Assembly (NCBI GenBank): GCA_015494245.1
Contig: WGBN01000182.1
Location: forward strand, 1-13,853
DNA from: Saprospiraceae bacterium
GTDB taxonomy: Bacteria > Bacteroidota > Bacteroidia > Chitinophagales > Saprospiraceae
DNA length: 13,853 nt
Direction of reading: 5' to 3'
Shown: one piece after another, positions 7,001 to 13,700 of the stretch
Layout: each line of letters begins with the position of its first letter
How positions within the stretch are numbered: position 1 is the stretch's first letter
The notes under the pieces: model-generated
What the model was told of the DNA's origin: nothing
Database searches by the model: none
Seen by the model: the letters and a program-made list of their open reading frames with translations, nothing else
Translations under genes and position numbers: made by a program

Positions 7001-10000
7001 CTCGGCACAACGGAAGTGGGGCAGCCCAATGTGGTAGCAGGCGACTGCAACAACCTGCTCACGGCTACCTTTAGCATCCCTGCAGCCACATTCAACACCT
7101 GGGCACAGAGTGGTTTTATACCCATTGTGGCTATATCGAATACGAACTTTCCGGTGCCTTCGCCTCCAGGTATAGGCATCAACCCCTGCATCCCGGGCAA
7201 CGTCAGTCAAAACGGCGCTCCCGACTTGCACAGCACCATACAGGCGCGTTTTGACTATGAAGTGCTCACGCCTGTGTATTACACAGACGGCGCCACCTCC
7301 ATTCCGCCCACGCAGTTGACCACCCTGCTGCCACCGGAGCATACGCTCAACCAGGGCATTACCACCGTGCATTACGTGGTCGAAGACCTCGCGGGCAATG
7401 CCGACACCTGTTCTTACGAAATTGAGGTGATAGATACTGAGCCACCTCAGGCTTCCTGCGGTGGCTCCATCGTGTACATCAACCCCTCGGGCCTGGTTAC
7501 GGATACCATTTCGCCCCAATCCATAGACCTCGGCAGCGTGGACAACTGCGCCATAGATACCATGCTCGTAGAGCCCAACCTCATCACCTGCGACATGATC
7601 GGCGACACCCTCACTGTGGACCTGATTGTCCTGGATGCCGCTGCCAACAGCGACACCTGCCAGGCGCTGGTCAGGGTAGAAGGTGAGGCGCCACAGCCCG
7701 ATTATTTCATCGGAGCCTGCGGCAGCGATACGCTTTACCTCTTCGCCAATCCGCCCTATGCCCCGGGCAACAACGTCTATCTCTACCAATGGACGGGCCC
7801 CAACGGATTTTCTTCCACAGAGGAAAACCCCGTCATCTACGGCACAACCATAGATGATGCAGGCACCTACACCCTCACCATCGAAGGGCTCACGGGCTGT
7901 TCCTCTACGGGAGAGGTGCAGGTGGCCATTGACGACTTGCCTTTCACTGCAGACATCTCCATCAATGCCAATATGCACTGCTATGACGAGGACATCGTAT
8001 TGAGCACGACACCTCCGCCGGGCAGCGTTTCGCTGGAATACCTGTGGTTTAGCGGGCTTGCGCCAAATGGCACCCAGATTGCAACCACCATGGTGCCCTC
8101 TCTAACCATACCCGGGCCACACATGGCCGGCGACAGTTGTTATTACGTCGTCGTCCTGCGCAACGGCTGCCCCTCAAACCCCTCCGCTTCCGTATGCACA
8201 AGCATTACGGGACAACCCGAGGCCTCTGTCATGGATACCCTCGTAAACGTCTGCGAAGGGGGCCTGCTGCAACTGGGCACCTTTGTCTCCGGCCCCAACA
8301 TCACCTACCAATGGACGGGGCCCAATGGCTTCTCCTCTACCGATCAATTGCCGCCGGCCATAGATCCGGTAGCTTTTGTCCACGATGGCACCTACCAACT
8401 CATCGTCTATGAAAACGGCTGTGCCTCGGAGCCGGCCTTCACCATCGTCAACGTCCTGGACACGCCCGACAAACCGTTGATCAACAACAGCACCACGGCA
8501 AGCACACCCGCCTGCCTCGGCGATACCGTAACCCTGACCACCAACATCACCGGCGTAACTTCCTACATCTGGACCAGCCCGCAGTTCCAAACCTTTGTAA
8601 CGGACACCAACTTCCTCGTGCTCGAAAACGTCAGTTTGGCACAAGCCGGTGAATGGACCGTACAGCTCTTAGACAACATCTGCCAGTCGGAGGTCTCCGA
8701 CCCCACCTTTGTGTATGTGGAAAATCTGCCGAACGTGGCCATCACCTCCAACAGCCCCGTTTGTGACAACGAGTCGCTGGAACTGTCCGTCAATGAAATC
8801 AACGGCGCCATTTATGAATGGAGCGGCCCGGGAGGAAGCACCTTTACCGGCTCCAGCCTCTCCATTCAACCCGTAGCGGGCACTTATACCGTAACCATCA
8901 CTTCCGCTGCAGGCTGTACGAACAGCGATGGCGTGCAGGTGGACGTACTACAGGCTCCCTCCATCACAGCCGTGAGCAGCGATGCCCTGGAATGCCCGGA
9001 AGGGCCCACCGACATCCATCTGATGTCCACGCTCTTCCCTCCCAATGAAGACTACGATTTTCTCTGGACGGGTCCGGGAGGCTTTGTCTCTACCGACAGC
9101 ATCGGGCTTATTCCCGCCGCCACTTCCGCCCAAAACGGCGAATATACCCTGGTGGTTACAGACCAACAAGGCTGCAGCTCCAACCCCGCTTCGGTAAACG
9201 TGAATATGGGCGAAATTCTGCCCGCCCCCGAATTGCCGCAGTTGAGCGAACCCGGCCCCTTCTGCGAAGGCGATATGTTTATTCTCACCAGCACAGACCA
9301 GTACAATGGCGTGGTCGAAACCTACTATTGGGTAACACCCGTAGGCACCTTCCCCACTTCCGTACCCAGCCTGACACTCAACTCCGTAGATACCACCTAT
9401 ACGGGCAACTACTTCCTCTATGTAGAAGTAGATGGCTGCTTCACTGACCCCTCTCCTTCCATACCCATTGAGGTGTTCCCCATTCCTCAGCCGGAGATAT
9501 TCAGCGACTCGGAGGTGTGCGAAGGCGACATCATTCAGTTCAGCACGGACTGCATGGACGGCTCCGACATCAGTTTCCAATGGACGGGCCCCGCGCAGTT
9601 CAACTCGACGGTCTGCAACCCCATCATCGCTCCGGCGATGACGGAAAACACCGGCACATATGTATTGGTCGTTACGGTAAACGGCTGTACTTCGGCACCC
9701 GTTTCCACGAATGTAGTGGTCAAGCCCAAGCCGCAATTGCCTTTGGCTTCCAACAATGGCCCCATCTGTATAGATGATCCCAATGCCGAGTTGATATTGC
9801 AGGTTGACCCGGCTACGGCCACTGCCGGAGCAGAGTACCAGTGGTACGACTCCAACCTCCTGCCCATAGGAGCCCCAACCAACTCCTTGCTGTACAGCAT
9901 CACGGATTTCAGCGGATATACAGAAGGTACTTACGACTTCTACGTAGTGGCCATCTTAAATGGCTGTGAGTCCGAGTTCTCCATTCCGACTACGGTATCC

Positions 10001-11335
10001 TTCAGTCAAATACCTTCCAATCAGGCAGATGCAGGGCCCGATTTCAACACCTGCGAAGATGAGCCTGCGATCATGAATGCCACGCCCCCTACGGTGGGCA
10101 CGGGCATGTGGGAGCTGGTCAGTGGCGACCCCAATGGCGTCGTCATCGCAAATCCTGACGACCCCAATACCTCTATAACGGGCTTGGTGCCGGGCTTCTC
10201 CTACACCTTTAGCTGGACTTTGTCGAACGGCGCTTGCGAAGGATATTCCTCCGACGAAGTTACCGTCACGGTGGGCGTTGACCAAACGGCAGATGCAGGG
10301 CCTTCCATAGACACCTGCGCGGTGAATGCCGTGCAACTGGCTGCACAACTTCCGCAATTTGGCAGCGGCTACTGGCATCAGACGAGCGCTCAGGAGCAAC
10401 TGGGCATTGTCATTGCCGACCCGCAAGACCCCAACACCACGGTCTCCGGCTTCGTCCCCGGCAATGAGTACATCTTCTATTGGACTTTGCCCGACAACGG
10501 CTGCGGTGAGAGCACCGATGAAATCTCCGTGAAAATTGCCGATCAATACGCCATAGGCGGCATGGATTTCTTCGAGTGCGGCAATGGTTGTGTGCAGCTC
10601 AGTGCCATGGCCCCCACAGTGGGTACGGGTTCCTGGCTTTCGCCAAATCCCGACATCACCTTTGACGACCCCTTTGACCCTGAAACGGTAGCTTGCAATT
10701 TGTTCCCGGGAGACAACATTCTGCTCTGGACGATCAACGGCGGCGTCTGTGGCCCCGATGCTACGGATACCTTGCACGTGGATTACAAATACGCACCCGT
10801 CGCCGAGGATGACCAATTGGTTGTTCCCTTCGCCGGCGAAGCAGTGATTGCGCCTTTGACCAATGACCAATATCCTTCAGGCTACACCCTCAGCATTTTG
10901 CAGGGGCCGGCTCATGGCAGCTTAGAAGACCTCGGCAATGGTCTGTTCCGCTATCGTGCAGACATCACTTTCGTCGGCAACGATGAGGTGATTTATGAGC
11001 TCTGTGCAGTAGATTGTGAATGCTCACAGGCAGTGATGAAGTTTATCGTGGGCAATGATGCCCAATGCATTGTACCCACCATCATCACTCCGAATGGCGA
11101 CGGATACAACGACCTCTTTGTCATCCCCTGTCTGGCGCAAGACGGTGTTTATCCCGACAACAGTGTCTCCATCTTCAACCAATGGGGCGATGAGGTCTTC
11201 CACGCAGCGCCTTACCGCAACGACTGGGGCGGCACGTACAACGGAGAGGATTTGCCGGCAGGCACCTATTACTACGTCGTTCAGCTCGGCGATGGCTCAG
11301 CGCCCGAAAGCGGATTCCTCATCATACACCGTTAA
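4031..11335 (+). CDS. Giant multi-domain surface protein with type B T9SS sorting domain (HYR and Ig-like repeats)
   Basis: The 2434-residue protein begins with a Sec signal peptide (residues 1-25, cut after MQA before QF). A leading domain reaches about 113. HYR-type repeats begin at 114, 199, 287, 371, 455, 538, 639, 878 and 1135, each opening with a D-T-x-x-P-P/V-like hinge and most carrying TDNC, RTWT or CGN signatures. The repeats at 639 and 878 are about 240-257 residues because of an inserted module. Nine Ig/PKD-like domains (about 1218-1998) contain YxWTGPxGF and GxYxLxVxxxGC motifs. Three ADAGP-type repeats start at 1999, 2087 and 2173, a cadherin-like domain covers about 2257-2345, and the CHU_C/gliding-type sorting domain covers 2346-2434. 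No catalytic domain was recognised, so an adhesin or filamentous surface role like that of SprB is inferred. By eye it has only about eight lysines but many cysteines. It is 38 bases from, and probably co-transcribed with, the PorP/SprF gene. Confidence 0.93.
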   Translation: MKNRLLFTSLVCGVLFLWSVSPMQAQFTFMPSPDTTYYLNGNCQDTLDFNGMPPTVTSDIGANILTPPTGVDPALTGYAVGDVINGVTDITIAYIAADDMGNQDTFYYDIHFVDTIPPVITDPIPADTTVLCAGDAPVGFPLNATDNCDGALQAIPSDSPAIPPAACGTLPTTITRTWTVTDMSGNTTTATQLVTIMPDTIAPVIGTLPADQTVSCELANYSLWLSVQQNTILSTTTDNCTSGAGYTQSHNGPPTFDTNCGSITVLFTIADQCGLFDTASATYTIIDTVPPVLMGVPADTVISCSAAIPPAAAVTATDNCNAAPSVVFQENSNQTNTGACSDYTYIITRTWTASDTCGNQSMATQVISIVDLEPPVFSAPPDTLLACGAPTDTSSTGNLLPAMITDNCSSSFTITFSDSMVVQSCSQNYDILRTWTVTDVCNNSASAVQTIMVRDTIAPSFTPPPDTLYLDCVDAGNLNITGQPTNLMDQCDTAITTFYQSNITDVVCQNTYTIERTWYVQDGCANVDSFLQIIYVKDTLPPAFTQQAQDMTIDCSQDMNQSFNDWLSNLAQAAASDVCTPDSLLVWQLENADGSTPPSLPASCQGYPAGVFTTQDVRFIVMDECGNADTSMATFTVLDTLVPVFLVTPQDTTIGTDPGVCEAAFTMTPLPVTEDCSILQLSPNVSQLMPITAGPGDSLEVIVDPVLFQIPVAAPPAMATSDVSLNINLQNVDAEQPTEYFLVYGEDGSLLGQTNPSAQQCDSSITDFTIPMATFNDWAVDGLVEISLVAYDPPFQGGEFSINDICGNSTAEATLTYQAIMPDGLTYEYSVDGNPRQPIDPNAPPTEVFPLGTSNVTYYVSDCTGNESSVSFNITVEDNEAPVLICPANQTVPTDPGSCTANTELPLFVNVSDNCGLTTLVSQTQPDINNAYITFTYDPNLDEVLAEDQSFLFAGLPPAASGTVTLTIEILGDVDEPGEYFTIYDPTFTPLGTTEVGQPNVVAGDCNNLLTATFSIPAATFNTWAQSGFIPIVAISNTNFPVPSPPGIGINPCIPGNVSQNGAPDLHSTIQARFDYEVLTPVYYTDGATSIPPTQLTTLLPPEHTLNQGITTVHYVVEDLAGNADTCSYEIEVIDTEPPQASCGGSIVYINPSGLVTDTISPQSIDLGSVDNCAIDTMLVEPNLITCDMIGDTLTVDLIVLDAAANSDTCQALVRVEGEAPQPDYFIGACGSDTLYLFANPPYAPGNNVYLYQWTGPNGFSSTEENPVIYGTTIDDAGTYTLTIEGLTGCSSTGEVQVAIDDLPFTADISINANMHCYDEDIVLSTTPPPGSVSLEYLWFSGLAPNGTQIATTMVPSLTIPGPHMAGDSCYYVVVLRNGCPSNPSASVCTSITGQPEASVMDTLVNVCEGGLLQLGTFVSGPNITYQWTGPNGFSSTDQLPPAIDPVAFVHDGTYQLIVYENGCASEPAFTIVNVLDTPDKPLINNSTTASTPACLGDTVTLTTNITGVTSYIWTSPQFQTFVTDTNFLVLENVSLAQAGEWTVQLLDNICQSEVSDPTFVYVENLPNVAITSNSPVCDNESLELSVNEINGAIYEWSGPGGSTFTGSSLSIQPVAGTYTVTITSAAGCTNSDGVQVDVLQAPSITAVSSDALECPEGPTDIHLMSTLFPPNEDYDFLWTGPGGFVSTDSIGLIPAATSAQNGEYTLVVTDQQGCSSNPASVNVNMGEILPAPELPQLSEPGPFCEGDMFILTSTDQYNGVVETYYWVTPVGTFPTSVPSLTLNSVDTTYTGNYFLYVEVDGCFTDPSPSIPIEVFPIPQPEIFSDSEVCEGDIIQFSTDCMDGSDISFQWTGPAQFNSTVCNPIIAPAMTENTGTYVLVVTVNGCTSAPVSTNVVVKPKPQLPLASNNGPICIDDPNAELILQVDPATATAGAEYQWYDSNLLPIGAPTNSLLYSITDFSGYTEGTYDFYVVAILNGCESEFSIPTTVSFSQIPSNQADAGPDFNTCEDEPAIMNATPPTVGTGMWELVSGDPNGVVIANPDDPNTSITGLVPGFSYTFSWTLSNGACEGYSSDEVTVTVGVDQTADAGPSIDTCAVNAVQLAAQLPQFGSGYWHQTSAQEQLGIVIADPQDPNTTVSGFVPGNEYIFYWTLPDNGCGESTDEISVKIADQYAIGGMDFFECGNGCVQLSAMAPTVGTGSWLSPNPDITFDDPFDPETVACNLFPGDNILLWTINGGVCGPDATDTLHVDYKYAPVAEDDQLVVPFAGEAVIAPLTNDQYPSGYTLSILQGPAHGSLEDLGNGLFRYRADITFVGNDEVIYELCAVDCECSQAVMKFIVGNDAQCIVPTIITPNGDGYNDLFVIPCLAQDGVYPDNSVSIFNQWGDEVFHAAPYRNDWGGTYNGEDLPAGTYYYVVQLGDGSAPESGFLIIHR
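4370..7681 (+). repeat. HYR-type repeat block of the giant surface protein
   Basis: Nine repeats, each opening at a D-(T/L/N)-x-x-P hinge. Most are 83-101 residues; the seventh (5945-6661) and eighth (6662-7432) are more than twice that size. At DNA level the RTWT segment recurs nearly identically (GCGCACCTGGACGG near 4555, 5074 and 5325), showing repeat expansion by duplication. The cysteines in TDNC and in the CGN-type turns probably form disulfides outside the cytoplasm. Confidence 0.8.
7682..10024 (+). repeat. Nine tandem Ig/PKD-like domains
   Basis: About 87 residues each, each with a cysteine near the start (as in CEGD or CDNE), a central (Y/F)xWxGP segment, and GTYTLxV followed by GC near the end, a probable disulfide pair. 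Copies are diverged: the WTGPNGFSST form is clearest in the first and third domains. These are probably elongated stalk or binding domains; ligands are unknown. Confidence 0.8.
10025..10798 (+). repeat. Three ADAGP-type repeats
   Basis: Units start at residues 1999, 2087 and 2173 (ADAGPDFNTC, ADAGPSIDTC, and the diverged YAIGGMDFFEC). Each contains a VGTGxW- or GSGYW-like strand and DPxDPxT. The first two share the 15-base DNA identity GGCAGATGCAGGGCC, 264 bases apart. This repeat type is common before the sorting domain in gliding-associated surface proteins. Confidence 0.75.
11066..11332 (+). other. Type B (CHU_C / gliding motility-associated) T9SS C-terminal sorting domain
   Basis: Residues 2346-2434 show the family pattern: TIITPNGDGYNDLF, then VSIFNQWGDEVF, WGGTYNGEDLPAGTYYYVV, and a final hydrophobic strand ending GFLIIHR. 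Type B domains direct proteins through the type IX secretion system and are not predicted to follow the type A anchoring route. They usually work with a PorP/SprF-family partner, which here is the next gene. Confidence 0.92.
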
Positions 11336-11373
11336 GCTGTAAAATAAACCCTCAAACCGAAAAACACTCGATT

Positions 11374-12333
11374 ATGACTCGCTTACGCTACTTCGCACTT
11401 TTCCTCTTGTTTTTGCCCATGCTGGCACAAGCACAGCAGGAGGTGCAATACACTCAGTTCATGTACAACAAGCAGCCACTGAACCCCGGCTATGCCGGCA
11501 ACCAGGAGGCTCCGACTTTGCAGGCCGTAGTGCGCAGCCAGTGGTTGGGCATAGAGGGTGCGCCCAACACCCAGGTACTGACTTTTTCGCTGCCACTGGC
11601 CAATCAGCGCATCGGCCTGGGCATGAACATCGCGCGCCACACCATCAGCATTTACGAAAACATCACCCTCGACATGGCTTATGCCTATCGCTTCCCGCTG
11701 GGGCATGGCTATCTGGGCCTGGGCGTACAAGGCTCGCTGCGCTCACTCGCAGCCGATTTTACAGATTCGCGCCTCATCGCCATCCAGCAAATTGATTTGG
11801 ACCCGAGCATCCCAAGGGTGCGTCAACAAAAGTACATCTTCAATGCCGGCGCCGGCTTTTACTACGAGGGCGAGCACTTCTATCTGGGATTTTCCGTGCC
11901 GCGCATGCTGGAAAACAACATTGACTTCGCCACCCCCGGCGATGTGCAGATTTCTACGGAAATTCCGCACGCCTTCCTCATGGGCGGAGCCTCCTTTGTG
12001 CTCAACGACCAAATGAGCCTGCAGCCCCAGATACTGCTCAAGTACGTCAACAACGCCCCTCTGGATGCCGATATCAACGCCAGCCTCAACATCCTCAACA
12101 AATACCTCCTCGGCCTGACCTACCGCCTCGGAGGCTCTTCCGTAACCGGCTTCGGAGAATCCATGGACATCATCATCGCCGCCCAACTGTCTCCCAAACT
12201 CCTCTTCAGCGTCTCCTACGACCTGACGCTGTCGGATCTGAAAGACTTTAATTCAGGAAGTGTAGAAGCCATGTTGCGCTACAGCTTCGGACAGGGAGAA
12301 GCAGAAGAGTATGTGAACCCGAGGTTTTTTTAA
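11374..12333 (+). CDS. PorP/SprF-family type IX secretion outer-membrane protein
   Basis: The 319-residue protein has a signal peptide (1-20, cut after AQA before QQ). The family opening follows: YTQFMYNKQPLNPGYAGN at 26-43, then RSQWLGIEGAP at 54-64. Alternating polar and hydrophobic strands follow, and it ends in Phe-Phe, as outer-membrane beta-barrels often do. PorP is linked to the type IX machinery, and SprF is needed for secretion or surface display of SprB in Flavobacterium johnsoniae; SprF-like genes typically sit next to type B cargo genes. Here the gene lies 38 bases behind a type B cargo gene, with no terminator between, so it is probably the dedicated partner rather than a core PorP. 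The start at ATG 11374 is supported by the signal peptide. No U-tailed terminator follows the stop codon; the convergent intergenic hairpins may serve instead. Confidence 0.93.
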   Translation: MTRLRYFALFLLFLPMLAQAQQEVQYTQFMYNKQPLNPGYAGNQEAPTLQAVVRSQWLGIEGAPNTQVLTFSLPLANQRIGLGMNIARHTISIYENITLDMAYAYRFPLGHGYLGLGVQGSLRSLAADFTDSRLIAIQQIDLDPSIPRVRQQKYIFNAGAGFYYEGEHFYLGFSVPRMLENNIDFATPGDVQISTEIPHAFLMGGASFVLNDQMSLQPQILLKYVNNAPLDADINASLNILNKYLLGLTYRLGGSSVTGFGESMDIIIAAQLSPKLLFSVSYDLTLSDLKDFNSGSVEAMLRYSFGQGEAEEYVNPRFF

Positions 12334-12339
12334 GGGATT

Positions 12340-12406
12340 GGTGGAAGCGGTGGAAGCGGTGAAAACGGGGGAATCGGGGGGGGTGGTGTATCGTGTATCG
12401 TGTATC
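12340..12406. repeat. Short tandem repeats behind the PorP/SprF gene
   Basis: A 9-mer GGTGGAAGC occurs twice in tandem (12340-12357) with a decayed third copy. A G-rich run follows, then a 7-mer GTGTATC in three exact tandem copies (12386-12406). The stretch is outside genes and shows no coding frame; these look like slippage-generated repeats. Confidence 0.75.
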
Positions 12407-12451
12407 GTTGGTTTAATGTTTAGCTGTTTTTTAATTGGGCGCTTAGTTGGG

Positions 12452-12494
12452 CGGGCTTCAGCCCGTCAACTGGTACAGCGGGCTTTAGCCCGCT
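12452..12494. repeat. Pair of CGGGC hairpins
   Basis: Two adjacent palindromes. CGGGC-TTCA-GCCCG (12452-12465) is followed by AGCGGGC-TTTA-GCCCGCT (12477-12494, 7-bp perfect stem). A relative, CGGG-TGAAG-CCCG, lies before the giant gene at about 3937-3949. This resembles the small dispersed intergenic palindromes found in Bacteroidota genomes. No U-run follows on either strand. Confidence 0.7.
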
Positions 12495-12527
12495 AACCTT
12501 TCACGCGATGCGAAGCGAGCGTAAAAT

Positions 12528-12616
12528 CACATCAGAACGCGAAGCGTTCCACATTAGAACGCGAAGCGTTCCACATTAGGCGCGAAGCGCCCACATTAGG
12601 CGCGAAGCGCCCACAT
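12528..12616. repeat. Four-unit hairpin array with covarying stems
   Basis: Units of 22, 22, 20 and 20 bases begin at 12528, 12550, 12572 and 12592, each starting CACAT(T/C)AG; a fifth partial CACATT starts at 12612. Units 1-2 carry the hairpin GAACGC-GAA-GCGTTC; units 3-4 carry GGCGC-GAA-GCGCC. The outer stem pairs change in both arms while the loop GAA and inner CGC/GCG are kept. A degenerate GCGAAGCG core with flanking ACGC/GCGT lies upstream at 12503-12521. The array ends at the stop codon of the GH26-like gene. Confidence 0.85.
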
Positions 12617-13657
12617 TCACAACTCCGTCACCCCAAATTCCAAAATTGCATAAGGCCTGGCCACAGATATATCCCGAAAGGCTTCATACGCATCCTGTAT
12701 GAGTTCTTCCGGGCGCAGGTCGCGGTATTTTTCGCCTTTGAGCATGGGGCCGTAGGTGCTTACGCCCAGCCAGTCTATGTAATCGTCGCCCGGATAGTAA
12801 AGCAGGGGGGCATTCCAGTATTCTTCCGGATCACTGTGGACATCGAAGTGGTAGAACCAGGTGATGTTATCGGCCCCTTGGGCGCGGCAGATGTCAATGA
12901 TGTGGCGGTAGGCATCGCGGAAAATTTCGGGGCCATCGGGATAGTCGGGGTCTCCGTAGCCATCGGAGGTGCCTGCGCCGTAGTAGGCGCCATTCCAGGG
13001 AAACCAGGAGCCATTGACTTCGGTGCCAAATTCAGCGAGCAGGGGATGAGACACGGCTTTGGCTGCCTGTGCCCAGGCGATGAGGCTGTTGTCGTAGTCG
13101 CCGGCGATAAGAGCGCGAAGGTCCCAGCGCGGGTCCGGCTTGAACTCCTCAAATTCGCTGCGTGTCAGCAGGCGGATGAAGGGCGTTGTGCCGGCGGAGA
13201 GAATTTCCTGTACGGCCTGAGTGGGAAAGATGAGCGTATCTAACCAGTTGTTGGAGAAGTAAGCCCAGGCAATTTTTTTGCCGGCCAGTTCTTCAAAAGC
13301 CGCTATGCGGGCCGCGCTGACGGTGTCTTCCGTGCCGCCAAAATCGGGAAAAGCGCCAAAGTATTTTTTGCCGCTTACGGGAACGAGCTTGCCGTTTTCA
13401 AACTGGCAGTCAGAGATGAAATGCTCGTCGGCAATCAGCTCCTGAAAAGTTTTCAGACTGCGCCTGGAGGAGTTGATGGTCAGGTAGGTCTCATCAAAAT
13501 CTTCGTGCCAGGGAGCCAGTCCGTAAATGTCGTCGTAGTTGGCGAGTTCTTCAAAGTACTTTTTCAGCCAGCCGGATTTGGAGTGCAAGAGGTCGTAGTT
13601 CTTTTTGCAGGCGGCAAAGGTCAAAAGGGCAAGAAGAACGGGCAGGAGTCTTTTCAT
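12617..13657 (-). CDS. GH26-like glycoside hydrolase lipoprotein, apparently C-terminally truncated
   Basis: The 346-residue product starts with a lipoprotein signal (LLALLTFAAC, Cys17 lipidated). The body matches the GH26 barrel, the family of endo-beta-1,4-mannanases and some other beta-glycanases. YFGAFPDFGG lies at 99-108, the acid/base segment GTEVNGSWFPW at 211-221 (Glu213), YYPGDDYIDWLGVSTYG at 287-303, and ILEFG at 338-342 with Glu340 as the expected nucleophile. Members normally continue some 60-90 residues past the nucleophile for the last barrel strand and helices; here only six follow and a stop comes at once. The repeat array starts exactly there, so truncation is likely and activity doubtful. 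A GTG start at 13675 is also open, but ATG 13655-13657 gives the clean signal peptide. It lies 43 bases after the sugar transferase stop, probably in the same transcript, pointing to a role in making or trimming an exopolysaccharide. Confidence 0.8.
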   Translation of the reverse strand: MKRLLPVLLALLTFAACKKNYDLLHSKSGWLKKYFEELANYDDIYGLAPWHEDFDETYLTINSSRRSLKTFQELIADEHFISDCQFENGKLVPVSGKKYFGAFPDFGGTEDTVSAARIAAFEELAGKKIAWAYFSNNWLDTLIFPTQAVQEILSAGTTPFIRLLTRSEFEEFKPDPRWDLRALIAGDYDNSLIAWAQAAKAVSHPLLAEFGTEVNGSWFPWNGAYYGAGTSDGYGDPDYPDGPEIFRDAYRHIIDICRAQGADNITWFYHFDVHSDPEEYWNAPLLYYPGDDYIDWLGVSTYGPMLKGEKYRDLRPEELIQDAYEAFRDISVARPYAILEFGVTEL

Positions 13658-13700
13658 GTCGCAATTGGATTTCACTTTTGATAACGGTGGAGGGAGGCAG

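Noticed and set aside
6851..7978. Minus-strand 375-codon frame inside the giant gene
   Set aside because: High-GC codon bias leaves antisense frames open; the plus frame has coherent repeat domains and a signal peptide.
12528..12616. Possible CRISPR array
   Set aside because: Units of 20-22 bases are directly contiguous with no variable spacers, and no cas genes are seen.
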